The position numbers and the translations under genes were made by a program. Of a stretch of DNA of 64,000 nucleotides, positions 8,564 to 17,254 are shown in pieces. Under the pieces are notes generated by a model that did no database searches, was not told the DNA's origin, and was given only the letters and a program-made list of their open reading frames with translations. The DNA comes from Volucribacter amazonae (lineage in GTDB: Bacteria; Pseudomonadota; Gammaproteobacteria; Enterobacterales; Pasteurellaceae), in the NCBI RefSeq assembly GCF_029783845.1, contig NZ_LWID01000001.1:1302001-1366000 (forward strand), given 5' to 3'. Position 1 is the stretch's first letter. Every line of letters begins with the position of its first letter.

Positions 8564-10534
8564 TTATTTAGTCAAATCAACTTGATAAACCGCAAATCCA
8601 GTTTCATCTTGCATTTTAAACTGCATTGGATATTGTGCTTGTTGAGCGATAAAGGCTTTAGCTTTCTCTGTTGGAGAGGTTTCAAAGCGAATATCTAAGG
8701 CAGTTTTACTTTGTATCGGTACAATTCGCCAATTTTGATTTCGTGTTAATTGAACAGAACCTTGTGCTTGACTTACTTTACTAATGTAATTAATCAATAT
8801 TTGGCGATTTTCATCAGGCGATGCGTAAACAATATGTTGTTCACCTGTACCTGGGAATTTATTACCATAAGCTCGATAATTATTTGTAGCGATTAAAAAT
8901 TCATCGTTTGAATTTACCGCTTTACCATTAAAGGTTAAATTGATGACACGCTGGGCATTTGGGTTAATTAACTGACATTCGCCATTATAGCGCGCAGGCT
9001 GAGTCAGGTCATATTGATAATTTACGCCGTAAATCACATCAAAATTATAGGTACGAAATCCCTGCCAATTTAGTAAATATTGTGGTTTGTCAGTATTAGG
9101 ATCTATTTGATTAAACATACCAGCACTACATTCAAGCCACTCTTTTAATTGTTCGCCATTTACTTTGACCACCACAAGAGTATTAGGATATAAATATAGA
9201 TCCGCTGCATTACGCACACTTAATTGTCCTTTTTCTACTTCTGTATAACCATGAGGATCATTTTTACGCCCCCCAGCTTTAAAAGGTGCAGCCGCACTTA
9301 ATACAGGAATATCAGCTAAATCAGGTAAATTTTTAATCACATTTTGTACATAATCTTGCTGGGCAAGATTAACAATTTGTACCGTAGGATCATCTTGTAA
9401 CAAGGCTAAATAGCTGTACATATTTTGCTGAGAAAAACCAATAGGCTGGGCAACAAAATCTCGAGTTGCTTGATGTATGGGTTGAAGTAAAGCCGTAATT
9501 TCAGAGTGATTCTCTACGGTAGCTTTATGTTGAGCGTTATCATAAATTGGGCGTAATTCAGCTTTTCCATTGGTTACTACCCATTGATTATTTTGTTGAC
9601 TAATTTGCAAATCAATCACACTAATATTATTTGCCCAATAACCAGCCATACTTGCGGGTATGTGGTTCACTGTTCCCTGTTCAATATTGACCTTTTGACT
9701 GTTAGCGAATTCAGTATGAGGAAATAAACGATGAGAATGCCCAAAAATAACCGCATCAATCCCCTCTATATCAGCAAGATAGAAGGCGGAGTTTTCTGCT
9801 CCTTCTTGATAGGGTTCATCAGACGGACCTGTATGAGCAAGAGCAATAATTATATCTGCCCCTTGTTGTTTAATTTGTGGAATATATTTTTTAGCTGTTT
9901 GCACAATATCAAGGGCATTAACTTTACCAGTTAAATGTGCTTTATCCCACACCATAATTTGTGGTGGTACAAAACCGATATAAGCTACTTTGATAACTTG
10001 CGGTTGACCCTGCTCATCAATAACCGATTTAGTTTGAATAACATAAGGGGTAAAAAATGGTTCGTTACTTCCGGCTTTTACCACATTAGCATTAACGATT
10101 GGAAAATTAGCTTGCTCAATGCTATTTTGCAGAAAATCTAAGCCATAATTAAATTCGTGATTACCTAATGTTCCTGCATCATATTGCATTTGATTTAATA
10201 CACTAATTGCTGGATTTTTTTCTTTAGCAGGATAGCCTTTAGCCGCATAATAATCAGCAATGGGATTACCCTGAATCAAATCTCCGTTATCCACTAATAG
10301 TACATTTTTTACTTCTTTTCTTGCTTGTTCAATCAGGCTTGCGGCTCGACTAAAGCCAAATTTATCGGTAGGCGTATCCTTATAATAATCAAAATCCGTC
10401 AAAAAACCATGAATATCCGTAGTAGCAATAATGCGTAAATGAATTTGATGTTGTGGATTGGCTAAAGCAAAACTTGAGGTATTTAATGCCAATAAAGCAC
10501 CTGCTCCTATTTTGATAAAATGTCTTCTATTCAT
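8564..10534 (-). CDS. cpdB: 2',3'-cyclic-nucleotide 2'-phosphodiesterase/3'-nucleotidase
   Basis: This is a 656-residue periplasmic metallophosphoesterase. The chosen start MNRRHFIKIGAGALLALNTSSFALA gives a twin-arginine-like signal peptide ending at an AxA site. A longer in-frame reading from 10591 would add 19 residues encoded by a palindromic element and is rejected. Metal-binding motifs are TDIHGFLTDFDYY, DNGDLIQGNP, GNHEFNYG and GHSHRLFP, followed by the C-terminal 5'-nucleotidase substrate domain (VNGEQLKEWLE...). CpdB scavenges nucleotides from cyclic 2',3'-NMPs and 3'-nucleotides. It is a single-gene unit ended by the shared terminator. Confidence 0.93.
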   Translation of the reverse strand: MNRRHFIKIGAGALLALNTSSFALANPQHQIHLRIIATTDIHGFLTDFDYYKDTPTDKFGFSRAASLIEQARKEVKNVLLVDNGDLIQGNPIADYYAAKGYPAKEKNPAISVLNQMQYDAGTLGNHEFNYGLDFLQNSIEQANFPIVNANVVKAGSNEPFFTPYVIQTKSVIDEQGQPQVIKVAYIGFVPPQIMVWDKAHLTGKVNALDIVQTAKKYIPQIKQQGADIIIALAHTGPSDEPYQEGAENSAFYLADIEGIDAVIFGHSHRLFPHTEFANSQKVNIEQGTVNHIPASMAGYWANNISVIDLQISQQNNQWVVTNGKAELRPIYDNAQHKATVENHSEITALLQPIHQATRDFVAQPIGFSQQNMYSYLALLQDDPTVQIVNLAQQDYVQNVIKNLPDLADIPVLSAAAPFKAGGRKNDPHGYTEVEKGQLSVRNAADLYLYPNTLVVVKVNGEQLKEWLECSAGMFNQIDPNTDKPQYLLNWQGFRTYNFDVIYGVNYQYDLTQPARYNGECQLINPNAQRVINLTFNGKAVNSNDEFLIATNNYRAYGNKFPGTGEQHIVYASPDENRQILINYISKVSQAQGSVQLTRNQNWRIVPIQSKTALDIRFETSPTEKAKAFIAQQAQYPMQFKMQDETGFAVYQVDLTK

Positions 10535-10562
10535 TTTTCTCTTAATCTTGTTATCTCTATAA

Positions 10563-10668
10563 TAGTGTCGTTTCAATTTAAAATAAGGCAAGCTGGCACG
10601 TCAAAGACAGTACAAAAAGTAGGGCAAGGCGTGCTAACACAGTATTATTTCAAAAGGGAACGACTATA
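10563..10668 (+). mobile_element. Correia-like element upstream of cpdB
   Basis: About 106 bp, complete but diverged (left end TAGTGTCGTTTCAATTTAAA, right end ending GGGAACGACTATA). It lies 28 bp upstream of the cpdB start and so covers the likely cpdB promoter or leader. A second, better-preserved copy follows after an uptake-signal hairpin. Confidence 0.8.
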
Positions 10669-10698
10669 AAAAGTGCGGTCAAAAATTACCGCACTTTT
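10669..10698 (-). terminator. Inverted uptake-signal pair acting as recA terminator
   Basis: AAAAGTGCGGT (10669-10679) and ACCGCACTTTT (10688-10698) form an 11-bp perfect stem with an eight-base loop. Paired uptake signals often double as terminators in Pasteurellaceae. It lies downstream of leftward recA and between two palindromic elements. Confidence 0.75.
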
Positions 10699-10803
10699 AT
10701 AGTTGTTTCAATTTAAAATGAGACAAGGCGGTACGCCGAAGACAGTACAAGTAGTACGGCGAGGCGTACCAACGCTGTATCATTTTAAAATGGAATGACT
10801 ATA
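10698..10803 (+). mobile_element. Full-length Correia-like element downstream of recA
   Basis: A 106-bp near-consensus copy. The left terminus TATAGTTGTTTCAATTTAAA pairs with the right terminus ending TGGAATGACTATA; the core carries GACAAGGCGGTACGCC, GACAGTACAAGTAGTACGG and GGCGTACCAACGC. It ends six bases before the recA stop codon, so it lies in the recA 3' untranslated region. Confidence 0.88.
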
Positions 10804-10809
10804 ACATAA

Positions 10810-11928
10810 TTAAAACTCTAACGCATCTTGCTCATTAGGGTTTTCGTTATCTTCTTCCGCTGTTGATTCAATCAGCATTTTTTCAGGGTGAGCCAATAAT
10901 TCCGCTCTTAACTTGGTTTCTAGCTCTTTCGCTTTTTCAACGTTTTCTGCAAGCCATTTCAAGGCATTATTTTTACCTTGTCCAATTTTTTCGCCTTGGT
11001 AAGAATACCAAGCACCTGCTTTATCTACTAATTTATGTTTTACACCGAGATCTAATAATTCGCCACCTTTAGAAATTCCCTCGCCATAAAGAATTTGGAA
11101 CTCTACTTGACGGAATGGTGCTGCTAATTTATTTTTTACCACTTTCACTCGGGTTTCGTTACCTATTACTTCGTCTCCCTCTTTTACCGATCCCACTCGG
11201 CGAATATCTAAACGTACCGAAGCATAGAATTTTAAGGCGTTACCCCCTGTTGTGGTTTCAGGATTACCAAACATAACGCCAATTTTCATACGAATTTGGT
11301 TAATGAAGATTACCAAACAATTTGCTGCTTTAATATTCCCAGTTAATTTACGCAGAGCTTGCGACATTAAACGGGCTTGTAAACCAACGTGAGAATCCCC
11401 CATATCGCCCTCAATTTCTGCTTTCGGGGTTAAAGCTGCAACCGAGTCAACAATAATCACATCAACCGCACCAGAACGCACTAAGGCATCACAAATTTCT
11501 AAGGCCTGTTCACCATGATCGGGTTGTGAAATCAGCAAATCTTTGGTATTCACTCCTAATTTAGCGGCATAAATAGGATCGAGAGCATGCTCGGCATCAA
11601 TAAACGCACAGGTTTTACCCGCTTTTTGAGCTTGAGCAATAAGTTCTAAGGTTAAGGTAGTTTTCCCTGAAGATTCTGGTCCAAAGATCTCCACAATCCG
11701 TCCCATTGGCAATCCACCAATCCCTAAAGCAACGTCCAGACCAATTGAGCCAGTCGGTACAGATTCCACATCAAGGGCTTGGCTATCGCCTAATTTCATA
11801 ATAGAACCTTTACCAAATTGTTTTTCGATTTGCCCTAAGGCGGCAGCCAGTGCTTTCGCTTTTTCTTCTTCTGTTGTTGGTTTTTCTTTATTTACACTTT
11901 TATTTTTGCTGTTGTCATTTTTTGCCAT
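10810..11928 (-). CDS. recA: Recombinase RecA
   Basis: This 372-residue RecA catalyses homologous pairing and strand exchange and acts as co-protease for LexA. Visible motifs are Walker A GPESSGKTT, the KAEIEGDMGDSHVGLQARLMSQALRK stretch, the loop-2 region QIRMKIGVMFGNPETTTGGNALKFYAS, and an acidic tail (EEDNENPNEQDALEF). The start MAKNDNSK is preferred over an ATG five codons upstream because GAGGT lies at the right distance in front of it. A perfect LexA box sits in the promoter. mutS is divergent. Confidence 0.96.
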   Translation of the reverse strand: MAKNDNSKNKSVNKEKPTTEEEKAKALAAALGQIEKQFGKGSIMKLGDSQALDVESVPTGSIGLDVALGIGGLPMGRIVEIFGPESSGKTTLTLELIAQAQKAGKTCAFIDAEHALDPIYAAKLGVNTKDLLISQPDHGEQALEICDALVRSGAVDVIIVDSVAALTPKAEIEGDMGDSHVGLQARLMSQALRKLTGNIKAANCLVIFINQIRMKIGVMFGNPETTTGGNALKFYASVRLDIRRVGSVKEGDEVIGNETRVKVVKNKLAAPFRQVEFQILYGEGISKGGELLDLGVKHKLVDKAGAWYSYQGEKIGQGKNNALKWLAENVEKAKELETKLRAELLAHPEKMLIESTAEEDNENPNEQDALEF

Positions 11929-11976
11929 AGTAACCTCAATCATTAGTTATGCTGTTAATCATCGAACAGGGCTTAT

Positions 11977-12004
11977 TTTATACTGTATAATAATACAGTA
12001 TCAA
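11977..12004 (-). promoter_or_regulatory. recA promoter
   Basis: On the minus strand TTGATA (11999-12004) and TATAAA (11977-11982) are separated by 16 bp, giving a near-consensus sigma-70 promoter. The LexA box fills the spacer, so repressor binding would directly exclude RNA polymerase. Confidence 0.8.
11983..11998. promoter_or_regulatory. LexA/SOS box of recA
   Basis: CTGT-N8-ACAG with an AT-rich centre, embedded in the 20-bp palindrome TACTGTATAATAATACAGTA. It matches the gammaproteobacterial LexA consensus perfectly and lies between the -35 and -10 of recA. Confidence 0.92.
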
Positions 12005-12081
12005 GTAAATTTTTATTTTTTCCTAAAATTTTTTGTTAAAATGAGAAGCGAATCAAATTTTATAACAATTTCTAAAATCTT

Positions 12082-14658
12082 ATGACCACAAATAATCAAT
12101 CTCAACATACCCCTATGATGCAACAATATCTCAAAATTAAGGCGGAAAATCCTGATATTTTGTTGTTTTACCGTATGGGGGATTTTTACGAATTATTTTA
12201 TGATGATGCCAAGAAAGCAGCGGAATTATTGGATATTTCTTTAACCAAACGTGGGCAATCAGGCGGCAATAATATTCCAATGGCTGGCGTGCCTTATCAT
12301 GCGGTAGAAGGTTATTTAGCCAAATTAGTACAACTAGGTGAATCCGTTGCCATTTGTGAGCAAGTTGGCGATCCTGCCACCAGCAAAGGTCCTGTGGAAC
12401 GAAAAATTGTGCGTATTGTTACCCCGGGAACAGTCAGTGATGAAGCCTTGTTGCCAGAACGACAAGATAATTTAATTGCTGCCGTTTATCAGGAAAAAAA
12501 TCGTTTTGGTTTAGCCACCTTGGATATGACTTCTGGGCGTTTCCAATTAAGTGAGCAAGAAAGTGCGGTCAGTTTACAAGCAGAATTACAACGCATTGCT
12601 CCCGTTGAATTATTATATAGTGAAGACTTTGCGGATATGGCGCTGATTAACCATATTAAAGGATTACGCCGCCGCCCTGCTTGGGAATTTGAATTAGCCA
12701 CAGCAGTACAATTATTAAACCGCCAGTTTGGTACAAAAGACTTAGCAGGGTTTGGGGTTGAAAAGGCAATCTTAGGGCTTTGTGCCGCAGGGTGTTTATT
12801 GCATTATGCCAAAGAAACACAACGTACTGCTTTACCCCATATTCATAGTATTAGCTTATTACAAAATAGCGACAATATCCTATTGGACGCTGCCACAAGG
12901 CGAAATTTAGAATTAACCCAAAACCTTGCAGGGGGAACTGAAAATACCTTAGCGTCCGTATTAGATAAATGTGTTACCCCTATGGGAAGCCGTTTATTGA
13001 AACGCTGGATTCATCAACCTATTCGCCAAATTGCGGAATTAGAACAACGGCAACAAATCATTGCAACCTTGATTGAACAAGACTTAATGACGGAATTACA
13101 GCCTCTATTGCGTCAAGTTGGCGATATGGAACGTATTTTAGCACGCGTTGCTTTACGTTCTGCTCGTCCTCGAGATTTAACCCGTTTACGCAATGCCTTA
13201 CAACAATTACCTTTTATTCAGCAAATTTTACGCATTTCGCCGATTTTTGCCTTACGTTCACAACAAATCAATGAATTTCCTCAATTAGTGGACTTATTAC
13301 AACGTGCAATCGTTGAAAATCCTCCGCTGATTATTCGTGATGGCGGGGTAATTGCCACAGGTTATCATCAAGAACTGGACGAATGGCGGGAACTTTCCCT
13401 TGGTGCAACTCGTTACTTAGAGGAATTAGAACAACGAGAACGAGAAAGTACAGGTATTGATACCCTTAAAGTAGGGTTTAATGCAGTGCATGGTTATTAT
13501 ATTCAGATTAGTCAAGGACAAGCCCACAAAGCACCGATCCATTATGTACGCCGACAAACCTTAAAGAATGCGGAACGTTATATTATTCCAGAGTTAAAAA
13601 CCTATGAAGATAAGGTGTTAAAAGCCAAAGGGGCAAGCCTTGCGTTAGAAAAACAGCTTTATGAGGAAATTTTTGACCAATTATTACCGCACTTAGCCGC
13701 ATTGCAACAAGCAAGTTTGGCACTGGCAGAACTTGATGTACTGACTAATCTTGCTGAACGAGCAGATACGCTGAATTATGTACAACCACGTTTTAGTCAT
13801 AAGATTGAACTTGATATTCAAGAAGGTCGCCACCCTGTGGTAGAACAAGTAATTTCCGAGCCATTTATTGCTAATCCTTTGTTATTGAATGAACAGCGTC
13901 ATTTATTGATTATTACTGGTCCAAATATGGGTGGTAAAAGTACCTATATGCGACAAACGGCACTGATCACCTTAATGGCTTATATAGGCAGTTTTGTGCC
14001 TGCTGAACAAGCAGTAATTGGTAAAATTGATCGTATTTTTACCCGAATTGGGGCATCAGATGACCTCGCTTCAGGACGTTCTACCTTTATGGTGGAAATG
14101 ACGGAAATGGCGAATATTCTTCATCAAGCCACTGAACAAAGTTTGGTACTCATTGATGAAATTGGGCGAGGCACTTCTACTTATGATGGGCTTGCTTTAG
14201 CTTGGGCTTGTGCGGAATGGCTTGTGCAAAAATTACGTTGCTTAACCTTATTTGCCACCCATTATTTTGAGCTTACGGTATTACCCGAGCAACTTACAGG
14301 GGCTGTAAATGTGCATTTAGATGCTTTAGAGCATAATAATAGCATTGCCTTTATGCACCAAGTACAGGAAGGTGCTGCCAGCAAAAGCTATGGGCTTGCG
14401 GTTGCCAGTTTAGCCGGTGTACCGCCAACGGTGATCAAATTGGCAAAACAAAAATTACAACATTTGGAAAGCCTCTCTGCTCAGAAAAATCAAACAGTAC
14501 CTTTGCGTGAAGCTATGCAAAACCAAGTGGAACTGCCTTTAATTGATGAACAAGAAAGTAAACAAGTCATTTGGGATATGGTGGAAAAACTCGATCCCGA
14601 TGAATTAACCCCCAAACAAGCATTGGCTTATTTGTATCAATTAAAATCCTTACTTTGA
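12082..14658 (+). CDS. mutS: DNA mismatch repair protein MutS
   Basis: This 858-residue MutS begins with the mismatch-recognition domain (HTPMMQQYLKIKAENPDILLFYRMGDFYELF, including the intercalating Phe-x-Glu). The clamp and lever domains follow, then the ATPase domain: Walker A GPNMGGKSTYMRQ near residue 615, FTRIGASDDLASGRSTFMVEM, Walker B LVLIDEIGRGTSTYDG, and FATHYFELT. The C-terminal tetramerisation tail is present (DPDELTPKQALAYLYQLKSLL). Length matches E. coli (853). It is divergent from recA. No good ribosome site is seen before the ATG. Confidence 0.96.
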   Translation: MTTNNQSQHTPMMQQYLKIKAENPDILLFYRMGDFYELFYDDAKKAAELLDISLTKRGQSGGNNIPMAGVPYHAVEGYLAKLVQLGESVAICEQVGDPATSKGPVERKIVRIVTPGTVSDEALLPERQDNLIAAVYQEKNRFGLATLDMTSGRFQLSEQESAVSLQAELQRIAPVELLYSEDFADMALINHIKGLRRRPAWEFELATAVQLLNRQFGTKDLAGFGVEKAILGLCAAGCLLHYAKETQRTALPHIHSISLLQNSDNILLDAATRRNLELTQNLAGGTENTLASVLDKCVTPMGSRLLKRWIHQPIRQIAELEQRQQIIATLIEQDLMTELQPLLRQVGDMERILARVALRSARPRDLTRLRNALQQLPFIQQILRISPIFALRSQQINEFPQLVDLLQRAIVENPPLIIRDGGVIATGYHQELDEWRELSLGATRYLEELEQRERESTGIDTLKVGFNAVHGYYIQISQGQAHKAPIHYVRRQTLKNAERYIIPELKTYEDKVLKAKGASLALEKQLYEEIFDQLLPHLAALQQASLALAELDVLTNLAERADTLNYVQPRFSHKIELDIQEGRHPVVEQVISEPFIANPLLLNEQRHLLIITGPNMGGKSTYMRQTALITLMAYIGSFVPAEQAVIGKIDRIFTRIGASDDLASGRSTFMVEMTEMANILHQATEQSLVLIDEIGRGTSTYDGLALAWACAEWLVQKLRCLTLFATHYFELTVLPEQLTGAVNVHLDALEHNNSIAFMHQVQEGAASKSYGLAVASLAGVPPTVIKLAKQKLQHLESLSAQKNQTVPLREAMQNQVELPLIDEQESKQVIWDMVEKLDPDELTPKQALAYLYQLKSLL

Positions 14659-14660
14659 TA

Positions 14661-14765
14661 TATAGTCGTCCCATTTTAAAATAATACGGCGTTGGTACGC
14701 CTCGCCGTACTAGTTGTACGGTATTCAGCGTACCATATTGCCTTATTTAAATGGAAATGACTATA
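14661..14765 (-). mobile_element. Full-length Correia-like element downstream of mutS
   Basis: A 105-bp copy in the reverse orientation, starting TATAGTCGTCCCATTTTAAAAT two bases after the mutS stop and ending ATGGAAATGACTATA. The core words are present with a few changes (GGTATTCAGCGTACC). It may serve as the mutS 3' hairpin. Confidence 0.85.
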
Positions 14766-14875
14766 AAATTTAATAATAATTAGGGATAATATTAAAATCT
14801 TTCTAAAAACAACCGCACTTTTTAGGAAAAAATATTAATTTTCTTATCATTTGCTATCGCCGACTTAGATATAGA

Positions 14876-14932
14876 TTGACAACCCCAAATTTAAAGATAA
14901 ATATAGTTTTACTATTGATTTAACTTTGGGGT
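14876..14932 (+). promoter_or_regulatory. Inverted repeat in the pxp promoter and leader (candidate operator)
   Basis: ACCCCAAATTTAAA (14882-14895) and TTTAACTTTGGGGT (14919-14932) are a 14-bp inverted repeat with one mismatch and a 23-bp spacer. The left arm follows a consensus -35 TTGACA (14876-14881). The right arm contains the GGGGT that forms the pxpB ribosome site. A -10 is less clear (TATAGT at 14902-14907 would need a 20-bp spacer). It could be a two-site operator or a hairpin hiding the ribosome site. Confidence 0.55.
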
Positions 14933-14937
14933 GTTTT

Positions 14938-15588
14938 ATGCTGACAATTCATTATACCAGTGAATATTCTTTATTGTGTTCATTACCTCCACCCGCCGAC
15001 TTAGAAAAACAACAACGCTTATGGGTGCTAGCACAATTCGCTGAGAATTTTGCTGATGTTGACGAAGTGGTTGTTGGTATGAATAACCTTACCTTATTTA
15101 TTACCGAACAGGCTAAGTTTAGTGCCTTACAGCAACAACTTGAGCAATGTTGGCAACAATTAAGCACACAACAGCCTCGTCATCAAGGACGCTTAATTGA
15201 AATCCCTGTAAATTATGGCGGTTCTCTAGGCGAAGATTTAGTGGCGGTGGCAGAATATCATCAAACCACACCAAGAGAAATTATTCGCCGTCATACCGAA
15301 CCCACTTATACGGTATTTATGATGGGCTTTCAACCGGGCTTTCCTTATTTAGGCGGATTGCCAGAAAATTTGCATACACCTCGTCATAAAACGCCAAGAA
15401 TGCGTGTACCCGCAGGCTCAGTGGGAATTGGTGGCAGCCAAACGGGAGTTTATCCTTTTGCCTCACCGGGGGGCTGGCAATTATTAGGGCGTACGTCTAT
15501 TGCTCTATTTGATTTAAACCGAGAAAATCCTGTGTTATTAAGTGCAGGTGATCAAGTTCGTTTTGTGGCTGAAACGGTGGTGCTATGA
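14938..15588 (+). CDS. pxpB: 5-oxoprolinase subunit PxpB (KipI family)
   Basis: This 216-residue protein of the KipI/allophanate hydrolase subunit 1 family has the typical FMMGFQPGFPYLGGLPENLHTPRHKTPRMRVPAGSVGIGGSQTGVYPFASPGGWQLLGRT region. With PxpC and PxpA it performs ATP-dependent opening of 5-oxoproline (pyroglutamate) to glutamate, a housekeeping damage-repair reaction. The ATG at 14938 with GGGGTG just upstream is chosen over an upstream TTG. The ATGA overlap with pxpC indicates translational coupling. Confidence 0.92.
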   Translation: MLTIHYTSEYSLLCSLPPPADLEKQQRLWVLAQFAENFADVDEVVVGMNNLTLFITEQAKFSALQQQLEQCWQQLSTQQPRHQGRLIEIPVNYGGSLGEDLVAVAEYHQTTPREIIRRHTEPTYTVFMMGFQPGFPYLGGLPENLHTPRHKTPRMRVPAGSVGIGGSQTGVYPFASPGGWQLLGRTSIALFDLNRENPVLLSAGDQVRFVAETVVL

Positions 15589-16514
15589 TTTATATTCAAT
15601 ACATTCAATCTTTTGCCCATTTACAAGACTTAGGACGTTTTGGCTCTCGTGGTTTGGGCGTGGGCAGCGTAGGGGCAATGGATCCTCTTGCTTTACAAAC
15701 TGGGAATTTATTACTTAATAATGATCCTAATGATACCGCTATTGAAATTGCTTTAGGGCGTTTAGCTATTACCTTTGATTGCGACACACCATTTTGTTTA
15801 ACTGGAGCATTATTTGAGGCAGAGCTTGATGGAAAACCCATTTTTCCTTACTGGCGTTATACCGCAAGAGCAAGACAAACATTGCATTTAAAACGTGCTG
15901 TGGTGGGTAATTATGCTTATCTTTGTGTTGCAGGTGGTTTTGCCGTACCTGAAGTATTAGCTTCACGCAGCACCGATCTCAAAGCAGGATTTGGCGGTTT
16001 TCATGGACGCTTATTACGAGCTGGCGATCATATTGCCACAGGAAAACGAGATTGTTATCTCCATTCAGTAGGGATTGAACCTATTGCTTTTACCAATAAA
16101 ATTTTTGCGATAGCTTCCTCTGAATATGATCATTTTACCCCAGAGAGCCAACAAGCCTTTTGGCAAACCCCTTGGCGTTTACAATCAAATAGTAGCCGTA
16201 TGGGCTATCGCTTACAAGGGCAAACTTTAGTCCTCAATGACCCCTTAGAAATGTTATCCCACGGAGTACCTGTGGGGACAGTACAAGTTCCACCAGAAGG
16301 ACAACCTATTGTATTAATGGCAGATGCTCAAACTACTGGCGGTTATCCTAAAATTGCCACCGTCATTCGTGCCGACTTAGGACGATTGGCTCAAAATCCT
16401 TTTGGACAAGATATTTACTTCCGCCAAGTTTCCGTAGAACAAGCCTTGGCACAACAACAAAAAAATCAGCAATATTTAGATTATGTAAGGAGAATGGCAA
16501 ATGAAACACGTTGA
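15585..16514 (+). CDS. pxpC: 5-oxoprolinase subunit PxpC (biotin-dependent carboxyltransferase-like fold)
   Basis: This 309-residue protein of the KipA/allophanate hydrolase subunit 2 family is recognised from FAHLQDLGRFGSRGLGVGSVGAMDPLALQTGNLLLNND near the start. It also carries SSRMGYRLQG and PPEGQPIVLMADAQTTGGYPKIATVIRADL in the C-terminal half. It forms the 5-oxoproline-phosphorylating unit with PxpB. It overlaps pxpB by four bases and pxpA by 14, so the three genes form one operon. Confidence 0.92.
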   Translation: MIYIQYIQSFAHLQDLGRFGSRGLGVGSVGAMDPLALQTGNLLLNNDPNDTAIEIALGRLAITFDCDTPFCLTGALFEAELDGKPIFPYWRYTARARQTLHLKRAVVGNYAYLCVAGGFAVPEVLASRSTDLKAGFGGFHGRLLRAGDHIATGKRDCYLHSVGIEPIAFTNKIFAIASSEYDHFTPESQQAFWQTPWRLQSNSSRMGYRLQGQTLVLNDPLEMLSHGVPVGTVQVPPEGQPIVLMADAQTTGGYPKIATVIRADLGRLAQNPFGQDIYFRQVSVEQALAQQQKNQQYLDYVRRMANETR

Positions 16515-17244
16515 TTTAAATGCAGATCTTGCGGAAGGCTGCGCTAATGATGAAAAATTGCTTAGTTTAGTCAGCTCAGCCAATATTGCCTGTGGCTTAC
16601 ATGCAGGCGATTATAATGAAATGCGTAAAGCAATCTCTTGGGCAAAACAAAATAAAGTAACCATTGGTGCACACCCAAGTTTTCCTGATCGTGAAAATTT
16701 TGGACGCAACAATATGCAACTTGCCCCAGAACAATTAACCTCCTGTTTATTATACCAACTCGGTGCATTACAAGCCTTATGTGATGAACAACAAGTACAA
16801 TTAAGTTATGTAAAACCCCATGGTGCATTATATAACCAAGCAGCTAAAGATATGGCACTGGCACAATTAATCGCTTCCACCATAAAATCTTTTAATCCCA
16901 AACTAAAATTAATGGGATTATCGGGCAGTTTATTGATTAAAGCAGCACAACAACAAGGTTTAGCAGTGATTTCTGAAGTCTTTGCCGATCGCCATTATTT
17001 AGCAGACGGTTCACTTGTACCACGTAGCCGAGCAGATGCTTTAGTAGAAAGCGATGATGAAGCTATCGCACAGGTTTTACAAATGGTATTAACAGGCACA
17101 GTAAAATCCGTAGAGGGTGATGTTATCAAAGTACAAGCAGATAGCATTTGTTTACATGGCGATGGAGCACATGCCTTAGCCTTTGCTCAACGCATTCGTC
17201 AAGAATTACAACAACATAATATTGCTATTAAAGCAACAGAATAA
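16501..17244 (+). CDS. pxpA: 5-oxoprolinase subunit PxpA (LamB/YcsF family)
   Basis: This 247-residue protein is a clear LamB/YcsF-family member. It starts HVDLNADLAEGCANDEKLLSLVSSANIACGLHAGDYNEMRKAISWAKQ and contains GAHPSFPDRENFGR, YVKPHGALYNQA, EVFADRHYLADGSLVPRSRADAL and the C-terminal CLHGDGAHA. PxpA is the hydrolase-like component of bacterial 5-oxoprolinase. It overlaps the end of pxpC and is followed ten bases later by the transporter gene. Confidence 0.93.
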   Translation: MKHVDLNADLAEGCANDEKLLSLVSSANIACGLHAGDYNEMRKAISWAKQNKVTIGAHPSFPDRENFGRNNMQLAPEQLTSCLLYQLGALQALCDEQQVQLSYVKPHGALYNQAAKDMALAQLIASTIKSFNPKLKLMGLSGSLLIKAAQQQGLAVISEVFADRHYLADGSLVPRSRADALVESDDEAIAQVLQMVLTGTVKSVEGDVIKVQADSICLHGDGAHALAFAQRIRQELQQHNIAIKATE

Positions 17245-17254
17245 GGATAATAAG

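Noticed and set aside
10535..10591. Longer CpdB start adding residues MPYFKLKRHYYRDNKIKRK
   Set aside because: Part of these codons lies in the end of a palindromic element, and the internal ATG gives a proper twin-arginine signal peptide with AAGAG-like ribosome site.
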